Shown here piece after piece: positions 45,719-55,680 of a DNA stretch of 64,000 nucleotides (its first letter is position 1; each line of letters starts with the position of its first letter). The DNA lies in contig JAWQEG010001349.1 in NCBI GenBank assembly GCA_033782935.1, positions 482,501-546,500 of the forward strand, written 5' to 3'. This DNA comes from Petrolisthes cinctipes (Eukaryota; Arthropoda; Malacostraca; Decapoda; Porcellanidae). The position numbers were made by a program, and so were the translations under genes. The notes beneath the pieces are model-generated. The model saw only the letters and a list, made by a program, of their open reading frames with translations. It searched no databases and was not told where the DNA came from.

Positions 45719-46711
45719 CTAATGCAGGCAATACCTCCCTACGGAGTGTTGTGTTGATGTTTTGGAGAGTGGACGAACTGATGGTGTTGCTCTGTTCCTC
45801 CAAACCTCCCAAACCTTGAAGACGTATGGGTCCCGGTAGCGTGAAGTGTACTGGGAGAAGAGGTCAAGGCGACAGTAAGTGACAGTAGGTCTATGGTGAC
45901 AGTAGGTGGTGGTGGTGTTGGTGGACTGTCTGTCCTTCTCCTCCTCTTCCTCTTCCCTGATATCTGCCATCCCCTTTCATCCTCCAGGTCCATGTTGTCG
46001 TCGGTGGAATCATCCTTGGTGGTGGTGGAGGTGGAGTGGGCACTGGTGTCTGTGTCATCCTCCGTCTCGGGGTCTTGTTGGGCAGGCTCCGGTGGTGGTG
46101 GTGGCGGTGGTGATGCCTTCCCAACATTCCCCCGGTTGAGTGGACGAGGCAACATCAATCGGCGACGGGGGTGGGCCGGAGGTGGGGTTATTGGTGCGTC
46201 AGCTCTGCTACTCCTCCATCTTGCTGCCTCGTTTCTTGGCGGTGGTGTGGGGGTGGGGTTGTAGATCAGGAGAAATGGCGATTGGTGGCAGCTATTTCTC
46301 CTGAATATGTCTTGGAGGATGTCGGAAAGACGACCCAGCCCTTCTGCAGCTAAAGCAACAGCAGTCTTGGTCAGACGGTGACGATGTCTGCCTGCTGCTG
46401 CCGTCGCTGCGGTGGTTGGGCGTCAGCCGTCTTTTTCCCACGGGCATGGAGTGAGCCGAGGACTTTACCAATATCAAGTCCACCTACATTGGTAGCCTCC
46501 ACACCCTTCCACCCTTCATCCACAGTGAAGGACACCTCCTCTCTATCCCTCAATAATGGTGGTGAGGTGGTGGCAGCAGAGAGACGAAGTAGTCACTGTT
46601 ATCGGTGGTCACATAACCATAGCCCTTGGCGAAGTTGAACCACTTCACCCTGCCAGCGAGAAACGTGGCAGAGAAAGTGGTGTCAGCTGGTGGAATTGTT
46701 GCTGGGCTCAT
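45719..46711 (-). pseudogene. P1: cold-shock-domain ORF, frameshifted
   Basis: ATG at 46711: MSPATIPPADTTFS, then GRVKWFNFAKGYGYVTTD, the first RNA-binding motif of a cold-shock domain, intact here. A deletion at about 46585 (relative to P2) removes the YFVHRKGIF part and shifts the frame; the domain resumes EEVSFTVDEGWKGVEATNV. Then come KTADAQPPQ, a proline tract, acidic Thr/Ser sequence, NMDLEDERGWQISGKRKRRR and, in another frame, RLDLFSQYTSRYRDPY. Cold-shock domains bind single-stranded nucleic acid. P2 is its tandem paralogue. It could be a host gene relic or the ORF1 of a LINE; the LINE-like 3' end downstream favours the latter. Confidence 0.65.
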
Positions 46712-46851
46712 GTCTTATGCGTTCTCTCTTCTCGCCGACTGTGAAGAAAAGAAGATTTAGGGCCTTATGCCTATCTACTCATGGACCGACTGTGTTTGTT
46801 TGTCATTTTGGGTTTATGCCTATCACCCTTTTATTTGGGGCATTAAGGCAA

Positions 46852-47867
46852 TCATAAGTTGTTGTTTTTTCTTATACAAATCACCAAAGCGGTCGTCGTA
46901 CTGGGGTATTCCATTCTTCCTTGGCCTGGAAGATGTTGCGACGGGTCACGTCGCCGGGAGATATGTTGTTGGAAAAGGTCAAGGCGAGGAGAAGCGGTCA
47001 TCCAAAATTTGGTGGTGTCAGGCAGCTGTTGTTCTGAAGACTGGCTGTCCATCCTTCTCCTCCTCTTCATCTTCCTCCTCCCGGTCGTCTGCCATTCCCC
47101 TCCATCTTCCAGGTCCATGTTGTCACTGGTGTCATCCTTGCTGGTGGTGTTGGAGGAGGAACTGGTGTCAAGAGTCCTCCCCAGTCTCGGGGTCCTGCTG
47201 GGAAGGATCAGGTGGTGGTGCTGGTGGTGGTAGTGTTGATGCCTTCCCCCTGTTCCTTTGGTTGAATGGATGAGGCAGCACCAATCGGCGACGGGGGTGG
47301 GCCTGAAGGGGGTGGTGGTGGCGTGTCTGTTCTGCACCTCACCCATCATGCCGTCTTGTTGCCTCGTTTCTTGGTAGTGGTGGGGGGGTGGGGTTGTAGA
47401 TCAGGAGAAATGGCTATTGGTGATAAGCCATTTCTCCTGAAGGTGTCCAGGAGAAGGTCAGAGAGATGACCTAGCCCTTCTGCAGCTAAGGCAACAGCAG
47501 TCTTGGTGCACACGGTGATGATGTCTGCCTGCTGCTGCAGTCGCTGCGGTGGTTGGGCGTCAGCTGTCTTCCTCCCTCGGGCATGGAGTGAGCCTAGGAC
47601 CTGCCCACCATCAGGTCCGGCTACGTTGGTAGCCTCCACGCCCCTCCTCCCTTCCTCCTCAGTGAAGGACACCTCCTCTCCGTCCCCCAGTGATTTTGGT
47701 GAGGTGGTGCCAGCAGAGAGAAAGATACCCTTCCTGTGGACGAAGTAATCTCGCTCATCGCAGGTAACAAAACCATAGCCCTTCAAATGGTTAAACTACT
47801 TCACCCTGCCAACAAGACGGTCGGCAGGGGAAGTGGTGGGGTCGGTTGTAAGCATTGACTGGACCAT
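46852..47867 (-). pseudogene. P2: cold-shock-domain ORF, one stop in the KWFN motif
   Basis: ATG at 47867. VGRVK, then TAG (47798-47796), then FNHLKGYGFVTCDERDYFVH: the stop replaces the Trp of KWFN by one base change. The rest of the domain is complete: KSLGDGEEVSFTEEEGRRG, VEATNVAGPDGGQV. The frame continues 140 codons to 47346, then shifts to 47349-46852, which has NMDLEDGGEWQTTGRRKMK and SPRLDLFQQHISRRRDP, matching P1. Domain order is cold shock, low-complexity, basic region. I do not know a named family with this arrangement. Confidence 0.68.
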
Positions 47868-48009
47868 GGCTGGTTGTAGAATCAACCGACTGTAGATTGT
47901 TTTGTTGTTTGTTTGCAGGGGAAAATACCTCTGCTTGGGCCTTATGCCTGTGCTGGCGGGCCCAACAGTCTGGTTTCCACACCAACACCCGACCCTGTTT
48001 GGGGTAGGT

Positions 48010-48141
48010 CCAACTCGGACCATTTCCAACTCGGACCATTCCGAAATACCAACTCGGACCATTATCTCAACCAACTCGGACCATTCTGAATTTCTGAAAT
48101 ACCAAGTCGGACCATCATATCAACCAACTCGGACCAACTCG
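48010..48141 (+). repeat. CCAACTCGGACC array, direct orientation
   Basis: Seven copies, starting at 48010, 48026, 48049, 48071, 48102 (one mismatch), 48124 and 48134 (partial). Several intervals are 22-23 bp, two helical turns. It lies upstream of the PHD/FLYWCH gene and is mirrored by an inverted array downstream. Confidence 0.85.
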
Positions 48142-48390
48142 ATGTCCAGCGGTCCGACTCCAGCCCAGTTTCCATCTGTACACCGCAGAAGGCAGACCAT
48201 ACCGACAGAACATGGACAAGTGTTGGGTGTGCCTAAAGAGATTGCATCCTCGACAAGTGAGATTACAGGATTAAGCGGTCTAATTGTTTATTTGTCTACC
48301 CATCCTTCTGTCACTAAACGCGTCCTACTTATGTGCAGATCTATCTTCCTTATTATTGCACAAAGCGACTTGAAACTCAGAGTATAAATT

Positions 48391-48548
48391 GTTGCAGGAG
48401 GCATTGCTGTGTGATGGGTGTGGTTGCCGGCAACACAGAACTTGTGAGACTGGTATGACAAGGGAGGACTATAGAAGAGCAGTGAGGGAGGGTCGTGCAG
48501 TAAACTGGAGGTGTGCCACATGCTCTTCTTGCACAAGACGTCTCTGTT
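48391..48548 (+). pseudogene. PHD-like zinc finger segment
   Basis: Frame 48383-48548: LLCDGCGCRQHRTCETG, then REDYRRAVREGRAVNWRCATC. The C-x2-C, H-x2-C and W-x-C-x2-C spacing is PHD-like, of the type found before FLYWCH in MULE-associated proteins. GTTGCAG at 48391-48397 could be a splice acceptor. It ends in TGA (48546) and overlaps the FLYWCH frame, offset by one base, so either a frameshift or an intron separates them. Confidence 0.6.
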
Positions 48549-49163
48549 GAGGATCATCCACCTGATCAGGTACAAGCGTTGGTGGAAGATGTTGCGAACA
48601 ATATCAGTGAGAAGGACTCGTTGAGCAACAGTGCTGACTGCTCTACTGAGGATCATCCATCTGATCAGGTACAAGCGTTGGTGGAAAATATTACGTATGA
48701 AAAAGTATGTGCATCTTCACAAAGAGGGAAGCAAAAACTTATGGACAGTCGTGGTTATTCATACACTTTTAAAAGGGAAACAAATGTTGGTGTTCATTGG
48801 CGATGTGCAATGCGCAATAAAACTGTTAACTGTGGAATGACAATAAAGGAAGTGAACAATGTGTTTATCAGAGGACCTAATGAACATTCCCACCCACCGG
48901 AAGCATGCCCAGTGACAACAAGTAAGGTGTCAAAGTTAATTAAAAATAAAGCAATGGAGGATGTGTTTCGGCCAGCATTAGAAATCGTGGAGGAAGTAAT
49001 GCTTGAAAACATTGATCCAACAATCCCTACTGCTTCACTACCTGCGCCTGTAAATCTCGCTCATCAGGCAAACAGGAAGCGACGAACTAACAGACCTGCG
49101 GAGCCCACTGACCTGACTTTTGAAATCAGTGAGGAACACATACCACCTAACCTGAATGTTTAA
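48513..49163 (+). CDS. FLYWCH zinc-finger protein, MULE transposase N-terminal type
   Basis: 216 codons open (no ATG at the 5' end, so upstream coding or splicing is implied). Two copies of EDHPP/SDQVQALVE precede a FLYWCH finger: SRGYSYTFKRETNVGVHWRC, C of NCGMTIK, and NEHSHPP (Cys-Cys-His-His ligands). A linker follows (KNKAMEDVFRPALEIVEEV) and the conserved block HQANRKRRTNRPAEPTDLTF to EEHIPPNLNV. In known MULE proteins the transposase core starts right after this block; here there is a stop, with AATAAA overlapping it. FLYWCH fingers bind DNA. Function may be DNA binding without catalysis. No stop or shift interrupts the open frame. Confidence 0.72.
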   Translation: MPHALLAQDVSVEDHPPDQVQALVEDVANNISEKDSLSNSADCSTEDHPSDQVQALVENITYEKVCASSQRGKQKLMDSRGYSYTFKRETNVGVHWRCAMRNKTVNCGMTIKEVNNVFIRGPNEHSHPPEACPVTTSKVSKLIKNKAMEDVFRPALEIVEEVMLENIDPTIPTASLPAPVNLAHQANRKRRTNRPAEPTDLTFEISEEHIPPNLNV

Positions 49164-49167
49164 TAAA
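49162..49167 (+). terminator. Polyadenylation signal AATAAA
   Basis: AATAAA overlaps the TAA stop of the FLYWCH frame (GTTTAATAAAG). It suggests that the truncated product is the natural end of a transcript. Confidence 0.5.
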
Positions 49168-49259
49168 GAATTGCCAATTATTTGTAAAATGTGTGTGACT
49201 TTTGTTCCCTAACTTTTGTTTCTACCTTTTGTTCTAATTATTGATATCTACATCTGGTC

Positions 49260-49314
49260 GGCCCGAGTTGGTCTACTATTGTGGTCCGAGTTGGTAAATT
49301 GTGGTCCGAGTTGG
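49260..49314 (-). repeat. CCAACTCGGACC array, inverted orientation
   Basis: Three copies on the minus strand (plus-strand GGTCCGAGTTGG starting at 49260 with one mismatch, 49283 and 49303), about 22 bp apart. They face the array at 48010-48141 across the FLYWCH gene. Confidence 0.85.
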
Positions 49315-49596
49315 TTATTGTGGTTGGGGGTGAACCCCCTGTTTGGGGGTGGATGCCAGCTTGGTAAACCACATGGGGTTGTTTATAGTCATGCCACCCA
49401 AGACATCCACCGGTGGCCGATTCCCCGAGTTTTATGCTTCTAATTTCCCGCCAAGACTGGGCCGCCCTCTTCTGATTGGCAGGAGAGAGAGGAGGACAGG
49501 CTTCCTAATTGGACGGAGCCTTCAGGGTATTACTCTGAAGATGTCTGAAAAATAGAAGAAAGCTTGGTATTCCATTTTCATTTTCGTTATGATTTA
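49315..49596. other. No gene seen
   Basis: Unique-looking sequence between the FLYWCH unit and the microsatellite. GAACCCCCTGTTTGGGGGTGG at 49332-49352 resembles ACCCTGTTTGGGGTAGG at 47993-48009 in direct orientation. Confidence 0.5.
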
Positions 49597-49619
49597 TTAT
49601 GTATGTATGTATGTATGTA

Positions 49620-49677
<58 letters not shown>

Positions 49678-49857
49678 TGTGTGTCTGTCTGTCTGTCTGT
49701 CTGTGTGTCTGTGTGTCTGTCTGTCTGTCTGTCTGTATGTCTGTATGTCTGTCTGTCTGTCTGTCTGTATGTCTGTCTGTATGTCTGTCTGTATGTCTGT
49801 CTGTATGTCTGTCTGTATGTCTGTCTGTATGTCTGTATGTCTGTATGTATGTATGTA
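49597..49857. repeat. (TATG)n(TG)n(TCTG)n microsatellite, left block
   Basis: TATG, then TG, then mixed TCTG/TATG units. It abuts the (TAA)n tail of B2. The same TCTG/TATG mixture, in the same orientation, follows the other end of B2 at 50609. Confidence 0.95.
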
Positions 49858-50608
49858 AAATAATAATAATAATCGGTTTATTAAGCAGAATGCAGCCCTG
49901 AGGCTGAAAATATACATACATAATAAATTACATAATGAATGAATGGATGAATAGGATGAGATGTGCAATATATATACAAAGATGATACATAGACAGACTG
50001 GATGATTACTTATTTATTATATTTATGATGGTGGGAATGGGTCTATTTTTGTATCTGTCTGTTCTTGTTTTAATTGGTTTTATTTTATTGTAGTGACGGG
50101 CTGCCCTAGATGGAGGGGGTAGGGTGGGGGGCAGGAGTGGACGGAGTCTGGGGTGTAGCAGCAACTTGTCCCCAAAAGTCTGGAGGTCACGTTGGAATCT
50201 CTCTGTCAGTGAGGGTAGATTAAGGGAGATTAACGCCTGGTCACAAGTAGTGTAGGTGACCCCCAGTATAATTTTACATGCTCTTTTCCGTACCCTCTCC
50301 AGCCGGCGTTGTTGAGTGATGTTAAGTGATGATGACCAGGCTGGAGATGCGTATGTAAGCTTGGGTAAGATGAAGGTAGTATATATGTCCCTTAGTTGTT
50401 GGTGTAGGGCACCCAAGGACTTCATTGTTTTGAGCATGTAAAGTCTGTAGGTGGTTGCCTTGATGATGGTGGTGGTGTGCTGCTTCCAATCCAGTTTATT
50501 GTCAATGGTGACTCCCAACAGTTTAGTAGACTCAACCAACTGTAGTGAGTGAGAGCCAATAGTAACATTAGGTGGTGGTACTGGAGTGGTGGATGTACTG
50601 ATGTGCAT
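49858..50608 (-). mobile_element. LINE-B copy B2, 5'-truncated
   Basis: Minus strand; (TAA)n tail at 49858-49873 and the terminus CGGTTTATTAA shared with B1. The 3' UTR runs to 50005. Truncated at 50608 within the RT C-terminal region. It is bounded on both sides by the same microsatellite, so it probably inserted in that array. Confidence 0.92.
50006..50608 (-). pseudogene. LINE-B2 ORF2 C-terminus
   Basis: About 200 codons without a stop: STSTTPVPPPNVTIGSHSL, LDWKQHTTTIIKATTYRLYM, TYASPAWSSSLNITQQRRLE, RACKIILG, RAARHYNKIKPIKTRTDRYK, ending INIINK-stop. This is the region after the RT palm, without catalytic residues. It supplies the segment deleted from B1. The His/Thr/Tyr-rich extension upstream is microsatellite. 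Confidence 0.9.
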
Positions 50609-50937
50609 GTCTGTATGTATGTATGTCTGTCTGTATGTATGTATGTATGTATGTCTGTATGTATGTCTGTATGTATGTCTGTCTGTATGTCTGTCTGTAT
50701 GTCTGTCTGTATGTCTGTCTGTATGTATGTATGTATGTATGTCTGTATGTATGTATGTATGTATGTATGTATGTATGTATGTCTGTATGTCTGTATGTAT
50801 GTCTGTATGTCTGTATGTATGTCTGTATGTATGTCTGTATGTATGTCTGTATGTCTGTATGTATGTATGTATGTCTGTATGTATGTCTGTATGTATGTCT
50901 GTATGTCTGTATGTATGTATGTATGTATGTATGTATG
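50609..50937. repeat. (TATG/TCTG)n microsatellite, right block
   Basis: About 330 bases of mixed TATG and TCTG units between the truncated B2 and the 3' end of C1. Four-base period; open in all frames as Tyr/Val/Cys/Met repeats, which are artefacts. Confidence 0.95.
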
Positions 50938-53900
50938 AGGGAAGCACGTTCCCCCACAAATCGCCGACAATGCAGGATGATATGACTGATAGATAACACC
51001 GCATTGCAGGTGTTACAATGCAGTGGAAAAAGTTTGTCTATATATGGTTCTAGATGAGTTATTCTGGTGCAGTTTGTTCTTATTCTTGCCAGTATTCGTT
51101 CTTCTAAACGGTTGGGCCGGTTGGCAGTGGCTCAATTACCCAGTTGAGGCTTGATGGTGTTGATATTAAGTCTGGTCCACTGACCTTGCCACAGAAGATT
51201 AATTGATTTCTTTCCGAGGGATAGACACGACTGTAAATCACGAGGGACGTCCCAAGTAACCTTGAGCTCTACAGCCGATTTCGCAAGCAAGTCTGCACGT
51301 TCATTGCCATAAATACGACAATGCCCGGGCACCCAGATCAGAGTGAAGGACTTGTTGCATAAGTGCAACTTATTAATGATGCGACCCTAGATTTAATTGG
51401 AAATAGTTTGACATGAGTTAATTGCCTGAAGGGCTGACTTGGAGTCTGAGAAAATTACTATTGAATTATAACGAGAATTTAGTGCATAGTCTATGGCTTT
51501 GTCAATTGCAAAAAGTTCAGCTATAAACACAGATGTATGCATCGGCAATCTGTACCTAAGTTCACTTTCACTCGACCATACACTCGCACCCACACTTTCA
51601 TCTGACTTGGAGCCATCAGTGTACACTTGGTGATACCCCAGGTGACTGCGGACTATACCACCAAACAGGTGGTGTATCTCCAACTCCGGCGCCTTTTCTT
51701 TTGATGATGGCAACCACGATCTGTTGACGCCGAAGTTGGGTGTCTCCCACGGTGGTATCTTGGTGATGATGAACTTGTCGCAGTCCCCGAGGTCTATTTG
51801 TAGTTGTTCGGCTCGCATGTTGAGGCGCACAGCCAGTGGCCTCCTTCTTCCGTGGTGAAGGTAGTGATGTTGTTGAAGGGAGGCACTGGCTACGTTGCCG
51901 ATCTCCGACTTCCGGATCGTTGACAGAGCGGTGTTGAGTGCGAGTTGATCCAGTCGAAGTCAGAGAGGAGGTATGTTCGCCTCCACCTCCATCCTAGCTA
52001 AACGTGTACACTTCAGAGCTCCCAAACACACACGTAAACATTTATTCTGGTACACATCCAATCTTCCTAGTGTTGTATCTGATGCCGACCCATACACCTG
52101 TGAGCCATAGTCTAGCTTTGTACGAATAAGGGTCTTATACACCATTAATAAAGATTTCCTGTCGGCTCCCCATGTGGTACCTGATAGGTACTTAAGGACA
52201 TTTAAAGTTTTTTCACAACGAACAAGCAAATTATTAACATGATGTGTAAAATTTAATCTTTGGTCAAAATGAATTCCTAAAAAATTTAACAGAATTATGA
52301 AATGGTACCGGTTGGCCATCTAACGTTACGTTAATTTGAGGTACTCTACGTTTACTAAAAATTATTCCGGTACACTTAGGAACGGAAAACTTAAAGCCCC
52401 ACTGTAAGGCCCATTGGTGGACAGAATCAAGCGCTGCTTGAATCCGTCCTACTGAAAACTGTGCATTACGTGACGAGTGCCACATTGCACAATCATCAGC
52501 ATACAACGAGTATTTAAGATTCCTGAGGACTAGAGCTGATGACAGAATATCATTGATCATGATGTTAAAAAGTGTTGGACTAAGCACGCTTCCCTGTGGC
52601 ACCCCGTTCTCTTGGACAAAAATGTCCGATGGTACGTTACAGGGGACGGTGACAGAAAAAGTTCTGTCACGCAAAAAGTTATTGATGAAAATGGGCAAAT
52701 TACCTCTTAAACCATAACCGTGAAGCTTCATCAGAATACCGTGTCGCCATGTCATGTCATAGGCTTTATGGATGTCCAAGAACACCCCTACCATGAATTC
52801 TTTATTGGCAAATGCCCTTGAAATGCAATGTTCCAGGTTCATCAAGTGATCAACTGTGCTCCGGTGTTTCCGGAAGCCACATTGTCGATCACTCAATAAA
52901 CCCCTCGCTTCTAAAACAAAAAGTAGCCTATTATTTATCATTCTTTCCATGACTTTACAGAGGCAAGAAGTCAACGCAACAGGTCGAAATGAACTGGGAT
53001 TCACAAGACGACCAGACTGTTTAGGTATCGGTATGACCCAAGCAAAGTGCCATGAGTTTGGGAAGGTGTGTGACACCCAAATCTCATTATACACCGCTAG
53101 CAACTTGACCAGGTTATCCTGGCCAAGGTGCCGGATCATACCGTACGTTATGGTGTCAGGTCCAGGACTGGTGTCTTTACAGGATCTTAGGGCAAGGAGA
53201 AGTTCGTCTATCGTAAACTCCCGGTTGTATGGGTAGTCTACGTCTTCCGTGGCAAAGTCTATCTCTTGTAGTTCAGCCATAAGTTTGTGATGGAGAAAAC
53301 GTTGGTCGTAATTGGCTGAACTACTTACTTTTGAGAAACTCCTGGCAAGTACGTTTGCTACGTCAATGGGATCGTCGTAAATGTTGTTGTCCACTTGAAG
53401 AGTGGTGATAGGTGTATACGGGCGTTTGTTTTTTAAAATCTTTATAGTGGACCAGACTTTAGTAAGTGGTGTAAAACGATTCACCGTGGACACAAACGAC
53501 CGCCAAGAGTCCCTTTTAGCTCTATTAATTACTCTCCTCGCCTCAGCCCTCGCCCGTTTGAAAGCTATAAAGTTGTTCTGAGTGGGCTGTTTGTCAAAAA
53601 TCCTGTATCTCCTATTACGTTTCCTTAATGCCTCTCGGCAATCCGTTGACCACCAATGTGCTTCACGCTTATTTCGAATTATAGAGGTTTTGGGAATAGC
53701 AACCTCGGCTGCGTGTAAAATGTTTTGTGTTAAATTTCGCATCTTTTCATCTATGGTCTCCCCGGATATATCTAGGTCGACGATCCTTCCGAAAGACCCC
53801 CAATCTGCTCTCTTAAAATTAAACTTTGGAACCAACGGGGACGAAACAGTATGATTTGAATAAGAGAGACAGATGGGAAAGTGGTCACTACCAATGGAGT

Positions 53901-54492
53901 CGGACTCAGGATGCAAAGAAAAATCCTGGTGTATATCCGGGGAGGCCAGAGACAAATCGATAGACGAAAAGTTGCCAGAACGATCGTCAACCCTGGTGGC
54001 TTGACCATCGTTCAGGAGGCAGAGGTTGGATTGTAATATAATGTCTGCCATCTGCCCTCCGCGAGCATCAGTTCTTAAGCTTCCCCACTGACAGTGATGG
54101 GCATTAAAGTCGCCCAGTATTAATTTGTTACCAATAAGTTGTCTAAATAGATTATGTAATGAATCACTGTCAATGGGGCCGCGTGGCGGACAGTAAAGAG
54201 AGCAGATGGATATGTAGGTGTTGTGTAATTTCACTCTGCAAGCAACGGCTTCCAGAGTAGTGTTTAATGTTATTTGTGTCTGTGGATGTGATTTGTGTGT
54301 GTATATTGCTACTCCGTGTCCATCGTTTCTCCTGTATGCGTTGTAGTGTTTAAATTGTGGTGGGTCAGAGTGATTCTCCAACCCTGTCTCCTGTAAACAG
54401 ACGACGTCTGGCCTGTGTGTGTGTAATAATATTGATATGTTGTTCAATTTATTCCCAAGACTTCTACAATTCCACTGTAGTACAGTGAACAT
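50938..54492 (-). pseudogene. LINE-C1 ORF2: endonuclease, RT, RNase H
   Basis: ATG at 54492, six bases after the ORF1 stop. Endonuclease: LQWNCRSLGNKLN, VVCLQETGL, LILGDFNAHHCQWGSL, GSDHFPIC. RT: FRPVALTSCLCKVMER, FLDIHKAYDMTWR, GVPQGSVLSPTLFN and intact YADD (LYADDCAMW). The frame breaks at about 52290; thumb sequence continues at 52319-51960, RNase H at 51830-51393 (YTDGSKSDESVGAS, FSDSKSALQAIN) and 51368-51132 (LIWVPGHCRIYGNERADLLA), and the Cys/His tail reads FPLHCNTCNAV, ISHIILHCRRF to the microsatellite. RNase H and YADDCAMW-type palm fit the I/Nimb group. The 3' UTR is missing. Confidence 0.9.
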
Positions 54493-54498
54493 GGCAGT

Positions 54499-55680
54499 TT
54501 AAGACTTACGGGGTCGGCCTGAGCGCTTAGTCTTTTTGTGCCGCCCGCCGCCTGGCGAGTGGCTACCGGGGGACCTTTCCCATTTCATGTGTCCGGAGAC
54601 ATCCATTGCTTCCTCATCAATGGTGAGTCTCCCAGACTCCACCGAGGAAGAGCTATCCCTTCTCTCCCCCGATGACGTGGGAGTAGGGTGTGTGCAAGGA
54701 AGTGACTTTGGTTTTAGGGTGGTGTAATTTACTTTATCTGACTTGTCTGACTTCTTCTTTTGTTTCTCTGACTGCAAAGAAGCTGCAGCCCGAGAATAGG
54801 AGTTAGTAGATGGGGTAATAGTCTTAGAGGGGGTATTGATGGTAGGTTTAGAAATAGATTGTTCAGCCTGTTCGCTCGGCTCTGACTCAGTCTGAGTACT
54901 AATAGTACACATCACGGGTCGAGATATCACCGCCGATGCATACGAGACATTGGGTGATGGAGTCGCTTGCGATCCCATCACCACCTTCCTCGCATCATGA
55001 TAGGAGATACCTCGCACTGCCTTCACCGAGCAGACCTCCTTCTCCAGCTTCCACTTGGGACAATCCCTCGAGCAAGTGGAGTGAGTACCCCTACAATGAA
55101 AGCAGGAGAGCTCCACTGATGTGCACTTTTCCTCAGCATGGCCAGGCGTCGCGCACCTGCCACACACTGGAAAAGAAGCCTTACAAGTACGATTTCCAAG
55201 TCCATAAATCTGACAGTTCAAGCATCTAAGAGGGTTGGGGATAAAGGATCTTACTTTAACAATTTCATAACCAATTTTGACAGTTTCAGGAAGTGAAACT
55301 TTGCCAAAAGTCAAAATAAGTGTTGCAGTCTTCTTCCTTATACCATCCTCTAAACGTGTAATGAATCTAGCATCAATGATATCTTGGTTCCTCATTTCCT
55401 CGATTATTTCCGTCTCTTCCATCATCATTAAATCCCTACAGGTGATTACTCCCCTGCAGGAATTCATGGCTTGAGGAATCTTGGCTTTAACTTCATAATC
55501 GTGAAACTGACGATATTTCAGCAAACTTGCTACTTGTTTTGAATTAAAAGATTCGACTAGGATGTCTCCAGATGCAAGTTTTTTAACTGATTCAACCTCA
55601 CCAGCCCAGCCATCAATTACCTTTTGAACAATGAAGGGATTGAGGCCAGCTAGTGGGGCCGAACCAGTGGCATGAAACAT
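54499..55680 (-). CDS. LINE-C1 ORF1 (gag-like, zinc knuckles), intact
   Basis: 393 codons, ATG at 55680, no stop or shift. The N-terminal half resembles the gag-like domain of I-type LINEs (VESFNSKQVASLLKYRQ, IPQAMNSCRGVI, VRSFIPNPLRCLNC). Three Cys/His modules follow: CLNCQIYGLGNRTC (first His replaced by Gly-Leu), CGRCATPGHAEEKC (canonical CCHC), CFHCRGTHSTCSRDC. The C-terminal third is Ser/Thr/Lys-rich with SGRPRKS at the end. It binds element RNA by family knowledge. The frame is also open for about 30 codons before the ATG. The stop is followed by six bases and ORF2 ATG in the same frame, suggesting reinitiation. Confidence 0.9.
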   Translation of the reverse strand: MFHATGSAPLAGLNPFIVQKVIDGWAGEVESVKKLASGDILVESFNSKQVASLLKYRQFHDYEVKAKIPQAMNSCRGVITCRDLMMMEETEIIEEMRNQDIIDARFITRLEDGIRKKTATLILTFGKVSLPETVKIGYEIVKVRSFIPNPLRCLNCQIYGLGNRTCKASFPVCGRCATPGHAEEKCTSVELSCFHCRGTHSTCSRDCPKWKLEKEVCSVKAVRGISYHDARKVVMGSQATPSPNVSYASAVISRPVMCTISTQTESEPSEQAEQSISKPTINTPSKTITPSTNSYSRAAASLQSEKQKKKSDKSDKVNYTTLKPKSLPCTHPTPTSSGERRDSSSSVESGRLTIDEEAMDVSGHMKWERSPGSHSPGGGRHKKTKRSGRPRKS

